Positions 46,612 to 56,120 of a stretch of DNA of 64,000 bases are shown here, piece by piece. The DNA is taken from contig NZ_WTPY01000014.1 in assembly GCF_011378905.1 (NCBI RefSeq), positions 43,560-107,559 on the forward strand, in the 5' to 3' direction. The DNA comes from Paraglaciecola sp. 20A4 (GTDB lineage: Bacteria > Pseudomonadota > Gammaproteobacteria > Enterobacterales > Alteromonadaceae). Every line of letters begins with the position of its first letter. Position 1 is the first letter of the stretch. The notes beneath the pieces are model-generated. The model was given only the letters and a program-made list of their open reading frames with translations, was not told the origin of the DNA and searched no databases. Made by a program: the position numbers and the translations under genes.

Positions 46612-47391
46612 ATGACTAGCCAAGAATCATTAATAAAGTTTGGGTTTAAGTTTGGCAAAAACGGTGCTCATTCTAGTCGCACTATGATGTTGGCTGAGAT
46701 AACTGAATTATTTAAAGGTCGTGATGCTCAAAGTACACTTGAAGATTATCTAGAAGATGTCACTACTTTTAACGTACTTAGTAAGCCAACTGATAAGGCC
46801 AGAAAGCTGACATTTCGCCATATGACCGATTTATATGGTATGTCTAATGAAATACCGTTGTTCAGAGTATTTCGTCGGTTATGGGAAAGTGATGAGCAAG
46901 CAAGGCCAGTCTTAGCTTGCCAAATGGCATTAGCAAGGGATCCATTATTGCAGATCACTGTTTCCAAAATTTTAGAGTTAAATCAGGGGGAACCTTTGCC
47001 AAGAGAAGATATGGAAGCGGTTCTTGCAGCTGAAGATCCTGAGCGTTTTAGTCCAGCGTCATTAAAGTCATTTGCTCAAAATGTTAATGGTACATGGACA
47101 AATGCTGGCTATCTAACAGGAAGAAATAGGAAATACCGTAGCGCGCCAGTTATTAGGCCTATTAACGTTGCTTTTGCATTGCTACTTGGTTATTTACAAG
47201 GTTTAACTGGTAACCGTTTATTTTCTTCAGACGTTAGTAAAGTATTAGAGTCTCGGCAAGAATTACTACTTGAACTCGCTAGAACAGCAAGTCATATGGG
47301 GCTAATAAACTTTAAACATTCCAGTGACGTTGTGGAAGTAACCTTCCCTAATTATCTAACAAAGGAAGAGGAGTCATGGATAAATGAGTAA
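46612..47391 (+). CDS. brxA: BREX protein BrxA (DUF1819)
   Basis: First gene of the BREX phage-defence operon; in characterised systems a DNA-binding protein needed in some hosts. The 259 residues fit DUF1819, somewhat longer than the roughly 200-residue E. coli form. Visible are SRTMMLAEITELF near the N-terminus, the middle helices FRVFRRLWESDEQARPVLAC, the segment TWTNAGYLTGRNRKYRS, and INVAFALLLGYLQGLTGNRL. AGGAAAT precedes the ATG. It overlaps brxB by 8 bases. Confidence 0.88.
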   Translation: MTSQESLIKFGFKFGKNGAHSSRTMMLAEITELFKGRDAQSTLEDYLEDVTTFNVLSKPTDKARKLTFRHMTDLYGMSNEIPLFRVFRRLWESDEQARPVLACQMALARDPLLQITVSKILELNQGEPLPREDMEAVLAAEDPERFSPASLKSFAQNVNGTWTNAGYLTGRNRKYRSAPVIRPINVAFALLLGYLQGLTGNRLFSSDVSKVLESRQELLLELARTASHMGLINFKHSSDVVEVTFPNYLTKEEESWINE

Positions 47392-47929
47392 TCGATTGAA
47401 TAGACTAATTACAAGTTATACCAACCATATCAACATTCCTTGGGTGAAAGGTTTAGCAGATGAACAGCGAGTAATGTTTGCTGTTTACCACAAAGAAGAC
47501 GAGTTGAAACTTAGAGCCAGGGTTGAAGAATTTAAAGTAGCAACAGAGAGTGCAAATCATGCTTGGTTACAGCTTGACCTAACTAACCTATTTCCAGAGT
47601 GGATGTCGAGTCAGAAGTACCGAGAAGAATATTTTGAAGACCCAGAGAGCTTAACAAGCAAATACAAAAAATTTGCAAAACAATCAGTTGCAAAATTGGC
47701 TGAAGAGCTAGATGGCAACGTTGATGAGAATACGCTTGTTACACTCATAGGTTGCAGTTCGCTTTTTGGTTTCACCTCAGTTGCAGGTTTTGTGAAAAAC
47801 CTTTCAGTACACGTACCAGGAAGACTACTTGTATTGTTTCCTGGTGAGTACATCGAAAATACATACAGATTACTAGATGCCAGGGATGGTTGGGGCTATC
47901 AAGCAACAGCAATTACCGCAGATAACTAA
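47384..47929 (+). CDS. brxB: BREX protein BrxB (DUF1788)
   Basis: A 181-residue core BREX protein of DUF1788. Typical stretches are WVKGLADEQRVMFAVYHKED near the N-terminus, HAWLQLDLTNLFPEWM, and the C-terminal LLVLFPGEYIENTYRLLDAR, which is highly characteristic. It follows brxA with an 8-base overlap and precedes brxC by 25 bases. The order A-B-C is that of type 1 BREX. Confidence 0.9.
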   Translation: MSNRLNRLITSYTNHINIPWVKGLADEQRVMFAVYHKEDELKLRARVEEFKVATESANHAWLQLDLTNLFPEWMSSQKYREEYFEDPESLTSKYKKFAKQSVAKLAEELDGNVDENTLVTLIGCSSLFGFTSVAGFVKNLSVHVPGRLLVLFPGEYIENTYRLLDARDGWGYQATAITADN

Positions 47930-47954
47930 AATAAATAATGGAGTAGAATGGAAT

Positions 47955-50900
47955 ATGTTAAATCGTGATATTTATAAGTTAGATCCTGTTAAAAATCGAT
48001 TAGCTAACAACGGTGTTGCTGAAGTAAAAGACGACCTATCTGAACAAGCTCTTAGTACTTTACGTTACGAGCTCACAACATTTGTATGTGATGGGCAGTA
48101 CGAAGTAGGAATTGAAAAAATCCTTAGCTCGTATCTGCGTAACTTAGGTGAAAACCATGAGCAATATGGAGTTTGGATTTCAGGATTCTTTGGTTCTGGT
48201 AAATCGCATATGGCTAAAATGCTGCGTGCACTTTGGGTGGACCAAAGTTTCCAAGATGGTTTAACAGCAAGAAGCATTGCAACCTTACCTACAGAAATAA
48301 AGGATCATTTTAAAGAACTGACTACTGAAGCTTCACGCAATGGTGGTTTACATGCGGCTTCGGGCACCTTAGGTGCTGGAGCAAACAATAACGTTCGTCT
48401 TGCTCTTTTAAATATTATTTTTAAATCAGCAGATTTACCAGAAGATTACCATTTAGCCCGTTTTGTTATGTGGCTGAAAAAAGAAGGTTATCATGAGAAA
48501 GTTAAAACGTTAGTAGAAGCCGAGGGTGATGATTGGGCTGATGAACTAGACGATTTATACATGTCACACAGTATCTCCGAAGCGTTAATTGAAGCTGACC
48601 CTACACTTGCTTCAAACATTAAAGAAATGCGACAACTGCTTAAAGCCCAATACCCTCAAGTTACTGATGTAACTAATAAGCAAATGGTAAATGCTATCGC
48701 AGAAGCGCTGAGTGTTGATGGTACATTCCCATTGACCTTAGTGGTACTAGATGAGGTCCAACAATACGCGGGCACAGATTCTAATAAAAGCCATCAAGTT
48801 CAAGAGGTTGTCGAGACCTGCTGTAAACACTCAGGTTTTGGGAATAAGTTTCTTTTTGTAGGAACAGGTCAAAATGCATTATCTGGAAATTCTAACTTAC
48901 AACGTCTTATGGCACGTTTTCAAATAACCATTCAACTTTCTGATACTGATGTAGAGTCTGTTATTCGTAAGATTATCTTGCTGAAGAAAGAATCAGTTAA
49001 AGCTCAATTAGATACAGTGTTAAAAAGTCATTTAGGGGAAATCGCTCGTCAACTTAGTGGAACTAAAATCGAATATCATCATGACGATGAACAAGTGATG
49101 GTAGCTGATTACCCTGTATTACCCGTACGCCGTCGTTTTTGGGAGAAAGTATTAAGAATCGTTGATACAACGGGAACGCAATCACAACTGAGAAACCAAT
49201 TAAAAATTATTCATGAAGCAGCGCAAGATACAGCAAGTTATGAATTAGGTCATGTGGTGCCGGGTGACTTTATCTACAATCAAATTGCTTCAGATCTGCA
49301 GCAAACAGGAGTTCTGTCAAAAGAAGTATCAGAAAAAATTGGTCGTTTATCCGCAGGTGATGAAGATCAAAAATTACAGTCTCGTATTTTAGCGTTGATA
49401 ATGCTTATCGGAAAATTACCAACAGAACCTAATGTCGATTGTGGTGTAAGAGCAAGAGCTGACATGTTAGCCGATTTGTTAATAGAAGATTTGAATAACG
49501 GTAAAGATGATATTCGAACACGTGTACCAAAATTACTACAAAAATTAGCTGACGATGGCCAGGTTATGGCTATGCAAACAGCTTCAGGTACTGAATACCG
49601 TTTACAAACCCAAGAAAGCGGACAGTGGTATGACACCTTTCGTAATGAAGAAGCCGATTTACGTGGCAATATGCAGCGCATTGAAAACTTGCGTATTGAT
49701 TTGCTTCATAAGTATATAAAACAGCAGATTGGATATGTTCGTTTAACACAAGGTGTTAGCAAGGAAGTCAGGCAAGTACTTCCGTCCTTTGACACCGAGC
49801 TACCAAAAGATGCATCAGATAAGATTTATGCATGGGTACAAGACGGTTGGAGTGTTGATGAAAAGTCTTTTCTAACTGATGCACGTAGTGCTAATCCTGA
49901 TTTACCAACAATTTACATTTACATTCCGGCAAGAAATCGTTCTGAGTTGGCGAATGCAATTATTGCAGAGCATGCAGCTGACTCTACTCTTGGAAGGCGT
50001 GGTTTGCCTAGTACTGAACCAGGTAAAGATGCTCGTGCTGCGATGGAGACTCGTAAGCGTGATGCAAAAAAACAGGTCGAAACCTTACTTAATGAAATCT
50101 TTTCTGGTGTACAAGTTTTACAAGCCGGCGGTAATGAAGTTGATGGTGATTCAATCAAAGACCAAGTGGAAACTGCCGGTAAAGCATCATTAATTCGTTT
50201 ATATAGAGACTTCGATATTGCAGACAATGGTAATTGGGGGAAAGTATACGAACGAGCACGTAAAGATGGTGGTCAAAATTCGCTAGAAGCAGTTGGATAC
50301 AAAGGGGATGCGGAAAAACATCAAGTATGTGCACAAATTATGCGCTTTATAGGTGTTTCGAAAAAAGGTAGTGAAATTCGTGACGAATATAAGAAAGCAC
50401 CATATGGCTGGCCACAAGACGCTGTTGATGGTGCATTGTATGCCTTAATGGCCGCAGGTGTTCTAATTGCAAAAGATGCAAGTGCTAATACCATTGACGT
50501 TAAGAGGTTAGAACGTTCAAAATTAACACAAACTTCTTTCTATCCTGAAAATGTAACTATACGCCCTGTCGATTTAATTAAAATACGTGGCGTAATTGGA
50601 AGCTGTGGCGTGTCTTGCCAACCAGGTGAAGAAGTTGCAAAACTGCCATTATTGATCAGTACAGCAAGAGATTTGGCACTAAGAGCTGGGGGTAATGCAC
50701 CATTCCCTGCCACTCCAGACAGTTCACTCTTTAGTGATTTAGCTAAGCAGTCAGGTAATTCCCAACTTAAACTTGTTTTGGATAACCAAGATAAAATTAA
50801 ACGTACTGTAATTGAGTGGAAAGAGCTTGCTTTAAAAATCCAGTCACGACAACCATGCTGGGCAAGGCTACAAAAACTTGAGCGATTATGCCATGGGTTA

Positions 50901-51419
50901 TCATTTCATGACGAACTGAACATTGAAGTTCAAGCTATCACTAGTAATAGAAGCATACTAGATGAACCTAATCCTACAACGAGTCTAATTAATGCTGCTG
51001 TTAACAAATTACGAAGTGCAATTAATCATCACGTTGATGGCTTTAAACAAGCACACCAGAGTTATTCATCACAACTAGAGATTGATAGCCATTGGAAACA
51101 GCTTTCAGTTGAACAAAAACATAATATTTTGTCCAAGCGAGGGCTGGACTATCTTCCTCAAATCAATTTGGCAGATGCTGATGCGGTTATTGAAAACCTT
51201 GAAAATGTATCATTGAACCAGTGGACAGACCGAACGGAATCCTTAGAGGCTAAATTTGATAATGCACGTATGGAAGCGGTACAGCTGTTACAGCCTAAAG
51301 TGCAGCGTGTGTATTTACCTAAAGCCACTTTTGAAACCGAAGCAGATGTGAAATTTTGGTTAGATAAAGTTGAAACCGTAATTATAGCAAAACTGGCTGA
51401 TGGTCCTGTAACGCTTTAA
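47955..51419 (+). CDS. brxC: BREX P-loop ATPase BrxC
   Basis: A large AAA-like ATPase of 1,154 residues essential for BREX restriction. I start at the ATG giving MLNRDIYKLDPVKNRL, the conserved N-terminus; the frame extends 26 codons upstream inside brxB. Walker A is GFFGSGKSH (about 77-85) and the Walker B-like TLVVLDEVQQYAG lies at about 260-272. A helical C-terminal half follows. The segment YVRLTQGVSKEVRQVLPSFD and the region LSGTKIEYHHDDEQV fit BrxC. It is co-transcribed with pglX, 36 bases downstream. Confidence 0.92.
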   Translation: MLNRDIYKLDPVKNRLANNGVAEVKDDLSEQALSTLRYELTTFVCDGQYEVGIEKILSSYLRNLGENHEQYGVWISGFFGSGKSHMAKMLRALWVDQSFQDGLTARSIATLPTEIKDHFKELTTEASRNGGLHAASGTLGAGANNNVRLALLNIIFKSADLPEDYHLARFVMWLKKEGYHEKVKTLVEAEGDDWADELDDLYMSHSISEALIEADPTLASNIKEMRQLLKAQYPQVTDVTNKQMVNAIAEALSVDGTFPLTLVVLDEVQQYAGTDSNKSHQVQEVVETCCKHSGFGNKFLFVGTGQNALSGNSNLQRLMARFQITIQLSDTDVESVIRKIILLKKESVKAQLDTVLKSHLGEIARQLSGTKIEYHHDDEQVMVADYPVLPVRRRFWEKVLRIVDTTGTQSQLRNQLKIIHEAAQDTASYELGHVVPGDFIYNQIASDLQQTGVLSKEVSEKIGRLSAGDEDQKLQSRILALIMLIGKLPTEPNVDCGVRARADMLADLLIEDLNNGKDDIRTRVPKLLQKLADDGQVMAMQTASGTEYRLQTQESGQWYDTFRNEEADLRGNMQRIENLRIDLLHKYIKQQIGYVRLTQGVSKEVRQVLPSFDTELPKDASDKIYAWVQDGWSVDEKSFLTDARSANPDLPTIYIYIPARNRSELANAIIAEHAADSTLGRRGLPSTEPGKDARAAMETRKRDAKKQVETLLNEIFSGVQVLQAGGNEVDGDSIKDQVETAGKASLIRLYRDFDIADNGNWGKVYERARKDGGQNSLEAVGYKGDAEKHQVCAQIMRFIGVSKKGSEIRDEYKKAPYGWPQDAVDGALYALMAAGVLIAKDASANTIDVKRLERSKLTQTSFYPENVTIRPVDLIKIRGVIGSCGVSCQPGEEVAKLPLLISTARDLALRAGGNAPFPATPDSSLFSDLAKQSGNSQLKLVLDNQDKIKRTVIEWKELALKIQSRQPCWARLQKLERLCHGLSFHDELNIEVQAITSNRSILDEPNPTTSLINAAVNKLRSAINHHVDGFKQAHQSYSSQLEIDSHWKQLSVEQKHNILSKRGLDYLPQINLADADAVIENLENVSLNQWTDRTESLEAKFDNARMEAVQLLQPKVQRVYLPKATFETEADVKFWLDKVETVIIAKLADGPVTL

Positions 51420-51455
51420 TGGCAATGTAATAGCTAAGGTATTTTAGGTAGTAAT

Positions 51456-54400
51456 ATGAGACAAACATTAGATAAGTCACTACGTAATCAACTGGAACGT
51501 GCTGTTGTTAAAGCGCGTGATATTGCTGAAACTGCAGCAGAACAAGTTTTAAAACGTCTTAATGTAGCTGATAGACAAGCTTCAAGTTACCTTAACGATG
51601 AACAGCGAAAATTAAGAAATCGCCTACGTGCCCATGCTCGTCAATTAGGCGATGAACTGATTGATGGACAACAAGGCACTAAACATCTAGTGGTAGAAGT
51701 GGCTTATGAGCATTGGCATCGAATGTTGTTTTCTCGATTTTTAGAGCAAAATAGCCTGCTAATGTACGACGAATACACTGCTTTAACATTAGAAGACTGT
51801 AATGAGTTAGCATTGGATCCAGATGCAGGATTTGGCGCGAAAGATGGTTGGGAATTAGCAGGTATAGTCGCTTCAAAAATGTTGCCACAAATATTTCGTA
51901 TTGAATCTCCCGTATTTGAACTTAAGTTCTCGCCAGAGCACCAACGCGAATTAGAAAATATTATTTCTAATCTAGATTTAAAAACCTTTCAAGCACAAGA
52001 TAGTTTGGGTTGGGTATATCAGTTCTGGCAAAACAAAAGAAAAGATGAAGTAAATAAATCAGAAGTGAAAATTGGCGCTGATGAACTATCACCTGTTACC
52101 CAGTTATTTACTGAACCTTACATGGTGTCTTTTCTGCTAGATAATGCACTAGGAGCTTGGTGGGCAGATAAAAGACTAAAAGAAGAAGACTTCAAAACAG
52201 CTGTGTCGGAGCAAGAGCTTCGTGATAAAGCCGCTATTCCAGGAGTGCCGCTTGAATACTTGCGTTTTGTAAAACAACATGAAGGTACAGAACAAGAATC
52301 TTGGACACCTGCTGCAGGCACATTTGATATCTGGCCTGAACATTTAAGTGAACTGAAAACGCTAGACCCATGTTGTGGCTCAGGCCACTTTTTAGTATCC
52401 GCATTCTTAATGATCGTGCCCATTCGTATGGAGATGGAAGATCTAACAGTTAATGAAGCAATAGACAAAGTAATAGCTGAAAATATACATGGTTTAGAGT
52501 TAGATCAGCGCTGTGTAGAAATCGCGGTCTTTGCACTAGCGCTTGAGGCTTGGCGATACGAAGGAACTGGAGGTTATCGAACACTCCCAGAGTATAATAT
52601 TGCCTGTTCAGGTTTATCTCTTGAAGAAGCACAGAAGGAATGGACGCAACTAGCGAAAGGCAATGAAGAAGTAACAAAAGCTGTTTCATGGATGAAGAAT
52701 TATTTTAAAGATGCGCCGATTCTAGGTAGTTTGATTGATCCAAGTAAAGCTAACTCTCAATTACAAAAACCATGGCAAATAATTCAGCAGGCAATGCTAA
52801 ATGAGAATGAAATAAGTGATGAGTCTAGAGTTGCAGTACAAGGATTAGTCAAAGCTGCTGATATGCTTTCAGAAAAGTTTGACTGGATAATTACTAATGT
52901 TCCATACAAAAAAGCAGCAGATTTGTGTGACAAACTACAAAGTTTTTTAGATTCAAATTATCCAGCAGGCTGTGTTGCTTTAGAAACTGCATTTGTTGAA
53001 AGGTGTCAAGAACTTACATCAGACAATGGTGTGAATTCAATTGTGTTACCACAAAATTGGATGTTTTTGACTACGTATAAGAAGTTTAGAAAAAAAGTAT
53101 TATCTGAAGTGTCTATTTCAAATATTGTTCGGCTTGGGGCTGGGGCATTTGAAACTATTTCAGGAGAAGTTGTAAAAGCTATGCTTTTTACAACTTGTAA
53201 TCAACATAACGAGGAGAATTCATTTTTTTCTTTAGATGTAGCTTCAAAGAAATTTGCACACGACAAAGCGAAGGCTATTAAAGAAAAGCTATCAAAGAAC
53301 TTCATTCAAAAAAGTATGTTAAGCAATCCAGACTTTAGAATCGTGATTGAAGAACAAGGGAAAGGAGAACTTTTTAGTTTATCTGCTGGTTCCTATGTTG
53401 GTCTACAAAATGGAGATACTGATAGATTTATTCAAAGAGTATGGGAACATCCAAAATTAAATGATAAATGGTCTTACTTTCAGATGCCAACTACCGAAGC
53501 CAACTTTTATGATGGCAGGAGTGGGATTTTATACTGGGAAAAAGGTGAAGGTGCATTAGTTGAGTCGCCACAAGCATATGTTAAAGGTCGAGAAGCGTGG
53601 TCAAAGAATGGGATTGCAGTGCGACTAACCAAACCCTGTCCCGCTTCTCTTTACTCAGGTAATTTATATGATCAAAGTAGTGCTGTGATTACACCTAGAA
53701 ACCAAGATGAATTACCTGCCACATATGCTTATGTTTCATCAAAAGAGTTCAAAGAAGAGCTCGAAAAAATAGACCAAAAAAGAAATGTTACTAATGCAAC
53801 ATTTGTAAAAATCCCTTTCGATAAGCAACGCTGGCGTGAAGTGGCTGATAAACGTTTTCCAAAAGGTCTTCCTAAACCCTACTCTAATAAGCCGACACAG
53901 TGGATATTCCACGGTCACCCCTGTGGCGCTGTACTTTGGGATGAAAATACAAAATGGACAGTTAAGGGCGACCTAAGAATTGACGATACTGTTTTACAAA
54001 TCGCAGTAGCTCGTTTATTAGGTTACCAATGGCCTGCTGAGTTGGATGAAAAAATGGAGCTTGCAGAAGAGCAACGCTATTGGGTGAACGAATGCCAGAA
54101 GCTCAATTCTTTTGTTGATGACGATGGCATTGTGTGTCTGCCAGTTGTGCGTAGTGAGGATACTGCAGCTAAAAGATTAGATGATATTTTACAAGCCGCA
54201 TATGGTGAAAATTGGACCCCCCTATTACGTGACAAGTTGTTAACAGAAGTAAAAGCGAAAAGTCTAAATGGTTGGTTACATGATAAGTTTTTCGAGCAAC
54301 ATTGTAAGTTATTCCAAAATAGGCCTTTTATCTGGCATGTCTGGGATGGCTTAAAAGATGGTTTCAGTGCGTTAGTTAATTACCATACGTTGGATAAGTC

Positions 54401-54872
54401 AAGATTAGAACGGTTAACATATACATACTTAACGTCTGGATGGATTAAAGAACAAGAACAAGGTGTTGCTAAAGGTATTGATGGGGCGGATGTAAGGCTT
54501 GCAGCAGCAGTATCTTTAAAAGAACGTTTAGAGAAAATCATTGAAGGTGAAGCCCCATATGATATTTTTGTTCGTTGGAAACCTCTATCCAAGCAACCTA
54601 TTGGGTGGAATCCAGACCTTAATGATGGTGTGCGCATAAATATACGGCCATTTGTGTTGGTCGGCGATGTAGATAGAAAAGATGCAGGAATATTAAGAGC
54701 ACCAGTAACGAAACGAGATAAGAATAAGCAGTTAGGTTTCTGGAAAAAAGATCGTGGTTCTGATCTCGAGTTTGCTCCCTGGTATGGCCTAGGTCTTCAA
54801 TATGATGGTAAGGAAAGTGATCGGATTAACGATCACCATTTAACATTGACAGAAAAGTCATCAGCTACATAA
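51456..54872 (+). CDS. pglX: BREX adenine-specific DNA methyltransferase PglX
   Basis: Methylates host adenine in a BREX recognition site and so marks self DNA. The 1,138 residues fit the family. The SAM-binding motif is LDPCCGSGHFLVSAF (about 304). The catalytic motif position reads IITNVPY (about 480), N-V-P-Y in place of the textbook N-P-P-Y/F. NSIVLPQNWMFLTTYKKFRK follows, a typical PglX stretch. The C-terminal recognition part ends LEFAPWYGLGLQYDGKES-like. No frameshift or long homopolymer indicates inactivation. Three accessory genes separate it from pglZ. Confidence 0.93.
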   Translation: MRQTLDKSLRNQLERAVVKARDIAETAAEQVLKRLNVADRQASSYLNDEQRKLRNRLRAHARQLGDELIDGQQGTKHLVVEVAYEHWHRMLFSRFLEQNSLLMYDEYTALTLEDCNELALDPDAGFGAKDGWELAGIVASKMLPQIFRIESPVFELKFSPEHQRELENIISNLDLKTFQAQDSLGWVYQFWQNKRKDEVNKSEVKIGADELSPVTQLFTEPYMVSFLLDNALGAWWADKRLKEEDFKTAVSEQELRDKAAIPGVPLEYLRFVKQHEGTEQESWTPAAGTFDIWPEHLSELKTLDPCCGSGHFLVSAFLMIVPIRMEMEDLTVNEAIDKVIAENIHGLELDQRCVEIAVFALALEAWRYEGTGGYRTLPEYNIACSGLSLEEAQKEWTQLAKGNEEVTKAVSWMKNYFKDAPILGSLIDPSKANSQLQKPWQIIQQAMLNENEISDESRVAVQGLVKAADMLSEKFDWIITNVPYKKAADLCDKLQSFLDSNYPAGCVALETAFVERCQELTSDNGVNSIVLPQNWMFLTTYKKFRKKVLSEVSISNIVRLGAGAFETISGEVVKAMLFTTCNQHNEENSFFSLDVASKKFAHDKAKAIKEKLSKNFIQKSMLSNPDFRIVIEEQGKGELFSLSAGSYVGLQNGDTDRFIQRVWEHPKLNDKWSYFQMPTTEANFYDGRSGILYWEKGEGALVESPQAYVKGREAWSKNGIAVRLTKPCPASLYSGNLYDQSSAVITPRNQDELPATYAYVSSKEFKEELEKIDQKRNVTNATFVKIPFDKQRWREVADKRFPKGLPKPYSNKPTQWIFHGHPCGAVLWDENTKWTVKGDLRIDDTVLQIAVARLLGYQWPAELDEKMELAEEQRYWVNECQKLNSFVDDDGIVCLPVVRSEDTAAKRLDDILQAAYGENWTPLLRDKLLTEVKAKSLNGWLHDKFFEQHCKLFQNRPFIWHVWDGLKDGFSALVNYHTLDKSRLERLTYTYLTSGWIKEQEQGVAKGIDGADVRLAAAVSLKERLEKIIEGEAPYDIFVRWKPLSKQPIGWNPDLNDGVRINIRPFVLVGDVDRKDAGILRAPVTKRDKNKQLGFWKKDRGSDLEFAPWYGLGLQYDGKESDRINDHHLTLTEKSSAT

Positions 54873-54893
54873 GTCTTGACCACAGAGATAATA

Positions 54894-56120
54894 ATGAATA
54901 AAGAATATAAAGAAGAACTTTCTGAAGATGGAACTAAAACTGGTATAGAAGCTGATATAGAAGAAGAGAGTATCTTAGAACCATTTGATCCTGATTCTAT
55001 TTCTATTGAGCAAAAAGTGGTGGCTATGGATGCTTTAATTCGTAGATTAAAACAAAACTCCATTCATTTAAGCCCTGATTTTCAACGTAAAGAAGTTTGG
55101 GATTTAACCAGGCGGAGTAGATTAATTGAGTCATTAATATTAAAAATACCACTACCAATGTTTTATGTTGCAGCTAATGAAGAAGGGCAGTGGGAAGTTG
55201 TTGATGGTTTGCAACGGTTATCTACTATTAGAGATTTTCTTATTGGCAATCAAAAGGGTGAACCTCTTAAATTAAGAAATTTAGAATTTTTAGATGAAAA
55301 GTTTAAAGGTAAAACCTATTCAGATATCGAAAGTGATCCCAGCCAATTTAGATTGATTAATACAATAATGGAAACGGAAATGCGTTTTACGGTAATAAAC
55401 CCTGGAACGTCTGAAGAAGTTAAAAGAAACATATTCAAAAGAATTAATACAGGCGGATTACCTTTAACTGCACAGGAAATTAGGCACGCATTGTACCAAG
55501 GTCAGTCATCTAATTTATTAGCGGATTTAGTTTCATCCGAAGCATTTGAAGGTGCGATTAATAGCAACATCAATGATACAAGAATGGGGGTTCGTGAACT
55601 TGTATTACGCTTTTTAGCCTTTCTCATATTTTCACGTAAATCATATAAAGCTAGCATGGATGGATTTTTAAGTAATGCAATGAGAGTTATTAATTGCATG
55701 CCTGAGCTGGAAGAAAATCGCTTAAATAAAATTTATGGTAAAGAAGATATACCCGATTTTAAATACAAAACAGTCAAAGACTTGAAAATGAAATTTGAAT
55801 TAGCAATGGTGCGAGCAGAAGCCCTTTTTGGTAAACATGCTTTCAGGAAATCATTACCTGATAACAAGAAGAAAGCGCCTGTTAATAAAGCTTTATTCGA
55901 AACATGGTCAAATATTCTGTGTGAATTATCGGCTGATGAATTTAACGTACTTATGAGTAAGTCGACTCAATTATTAAGTGCTTATAAAGTTTTATTTAAT
56001 TCAATGGAGTTCAACAATTCTATTAGCCGACATGCATCTCAAGCGAAAGGGATAAGCCATCGTCATCTATGTCTGTCAGCATTAGTGCACAATACAATAT
56101 CAGGGAGTGAAAATGATTAA
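54894..56120 (+). CDS. DUF262 (GmrSD-N/ParB-like fold) protein embedded in BREX
   Basis: A 408-residue protein. The N-terminal DUF262 domain (about 45-240) shows LSPDFQRKEVWDLTRRSRLI, KIPLPMFYV, WEVVDGLQRLSTIRDF and KRINTGGLPLTAQEIRHALY. Such domains occur in type IV restriction enzymes (GmrS/GmrSD), where they are linked to NTP-dependent DNA cleavage. The catalytic loop reads D-G-L-Q-R rather than D-G-Q-Q-R. No C-terminal DUF1524 HNH nuclease is visible; the helical end is unassigned. I use the ATG at 54894, since the in-frame TTG 18 bases earlier is too close to the pglX stop. It overlaps the next gene by 8 bases. Confidence 0.82.
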   Translation: MNKEYKEELSEDGTKTGIEADIEEESILEPFDPDSISIEQKVVAMDALIRRLKQNSIHLSPDFQRKEVWDLTRRSRLIESLILKIPLPMFYVAANEEGQWEVVDGLQRLSTIRDFLIGNQKGEPLKLRNLEFLDEKFKGKTYSDIESDPSQFRLINTIMETEMRFTVINPGTSEEVKRNIFKRINTGGLPLTAQEIRHALYQGQSSNLLADLVSSEAFEGAINSNINDTRMGVRELVLRFLAFLIFSRKSYKASMDGFLSNAMRVINCMPELEENRLNKIYGKEDIPDFKYKTVKDLKMKFELAMVRAEALFGKHAFRKSLPDNKKKAPVNKALFETWSNILCELSADEFNVLMSKSTQLLSAYKVLFNSMEFNNSISRHASQAKGISHRHLCLSALVHNTISGSEND

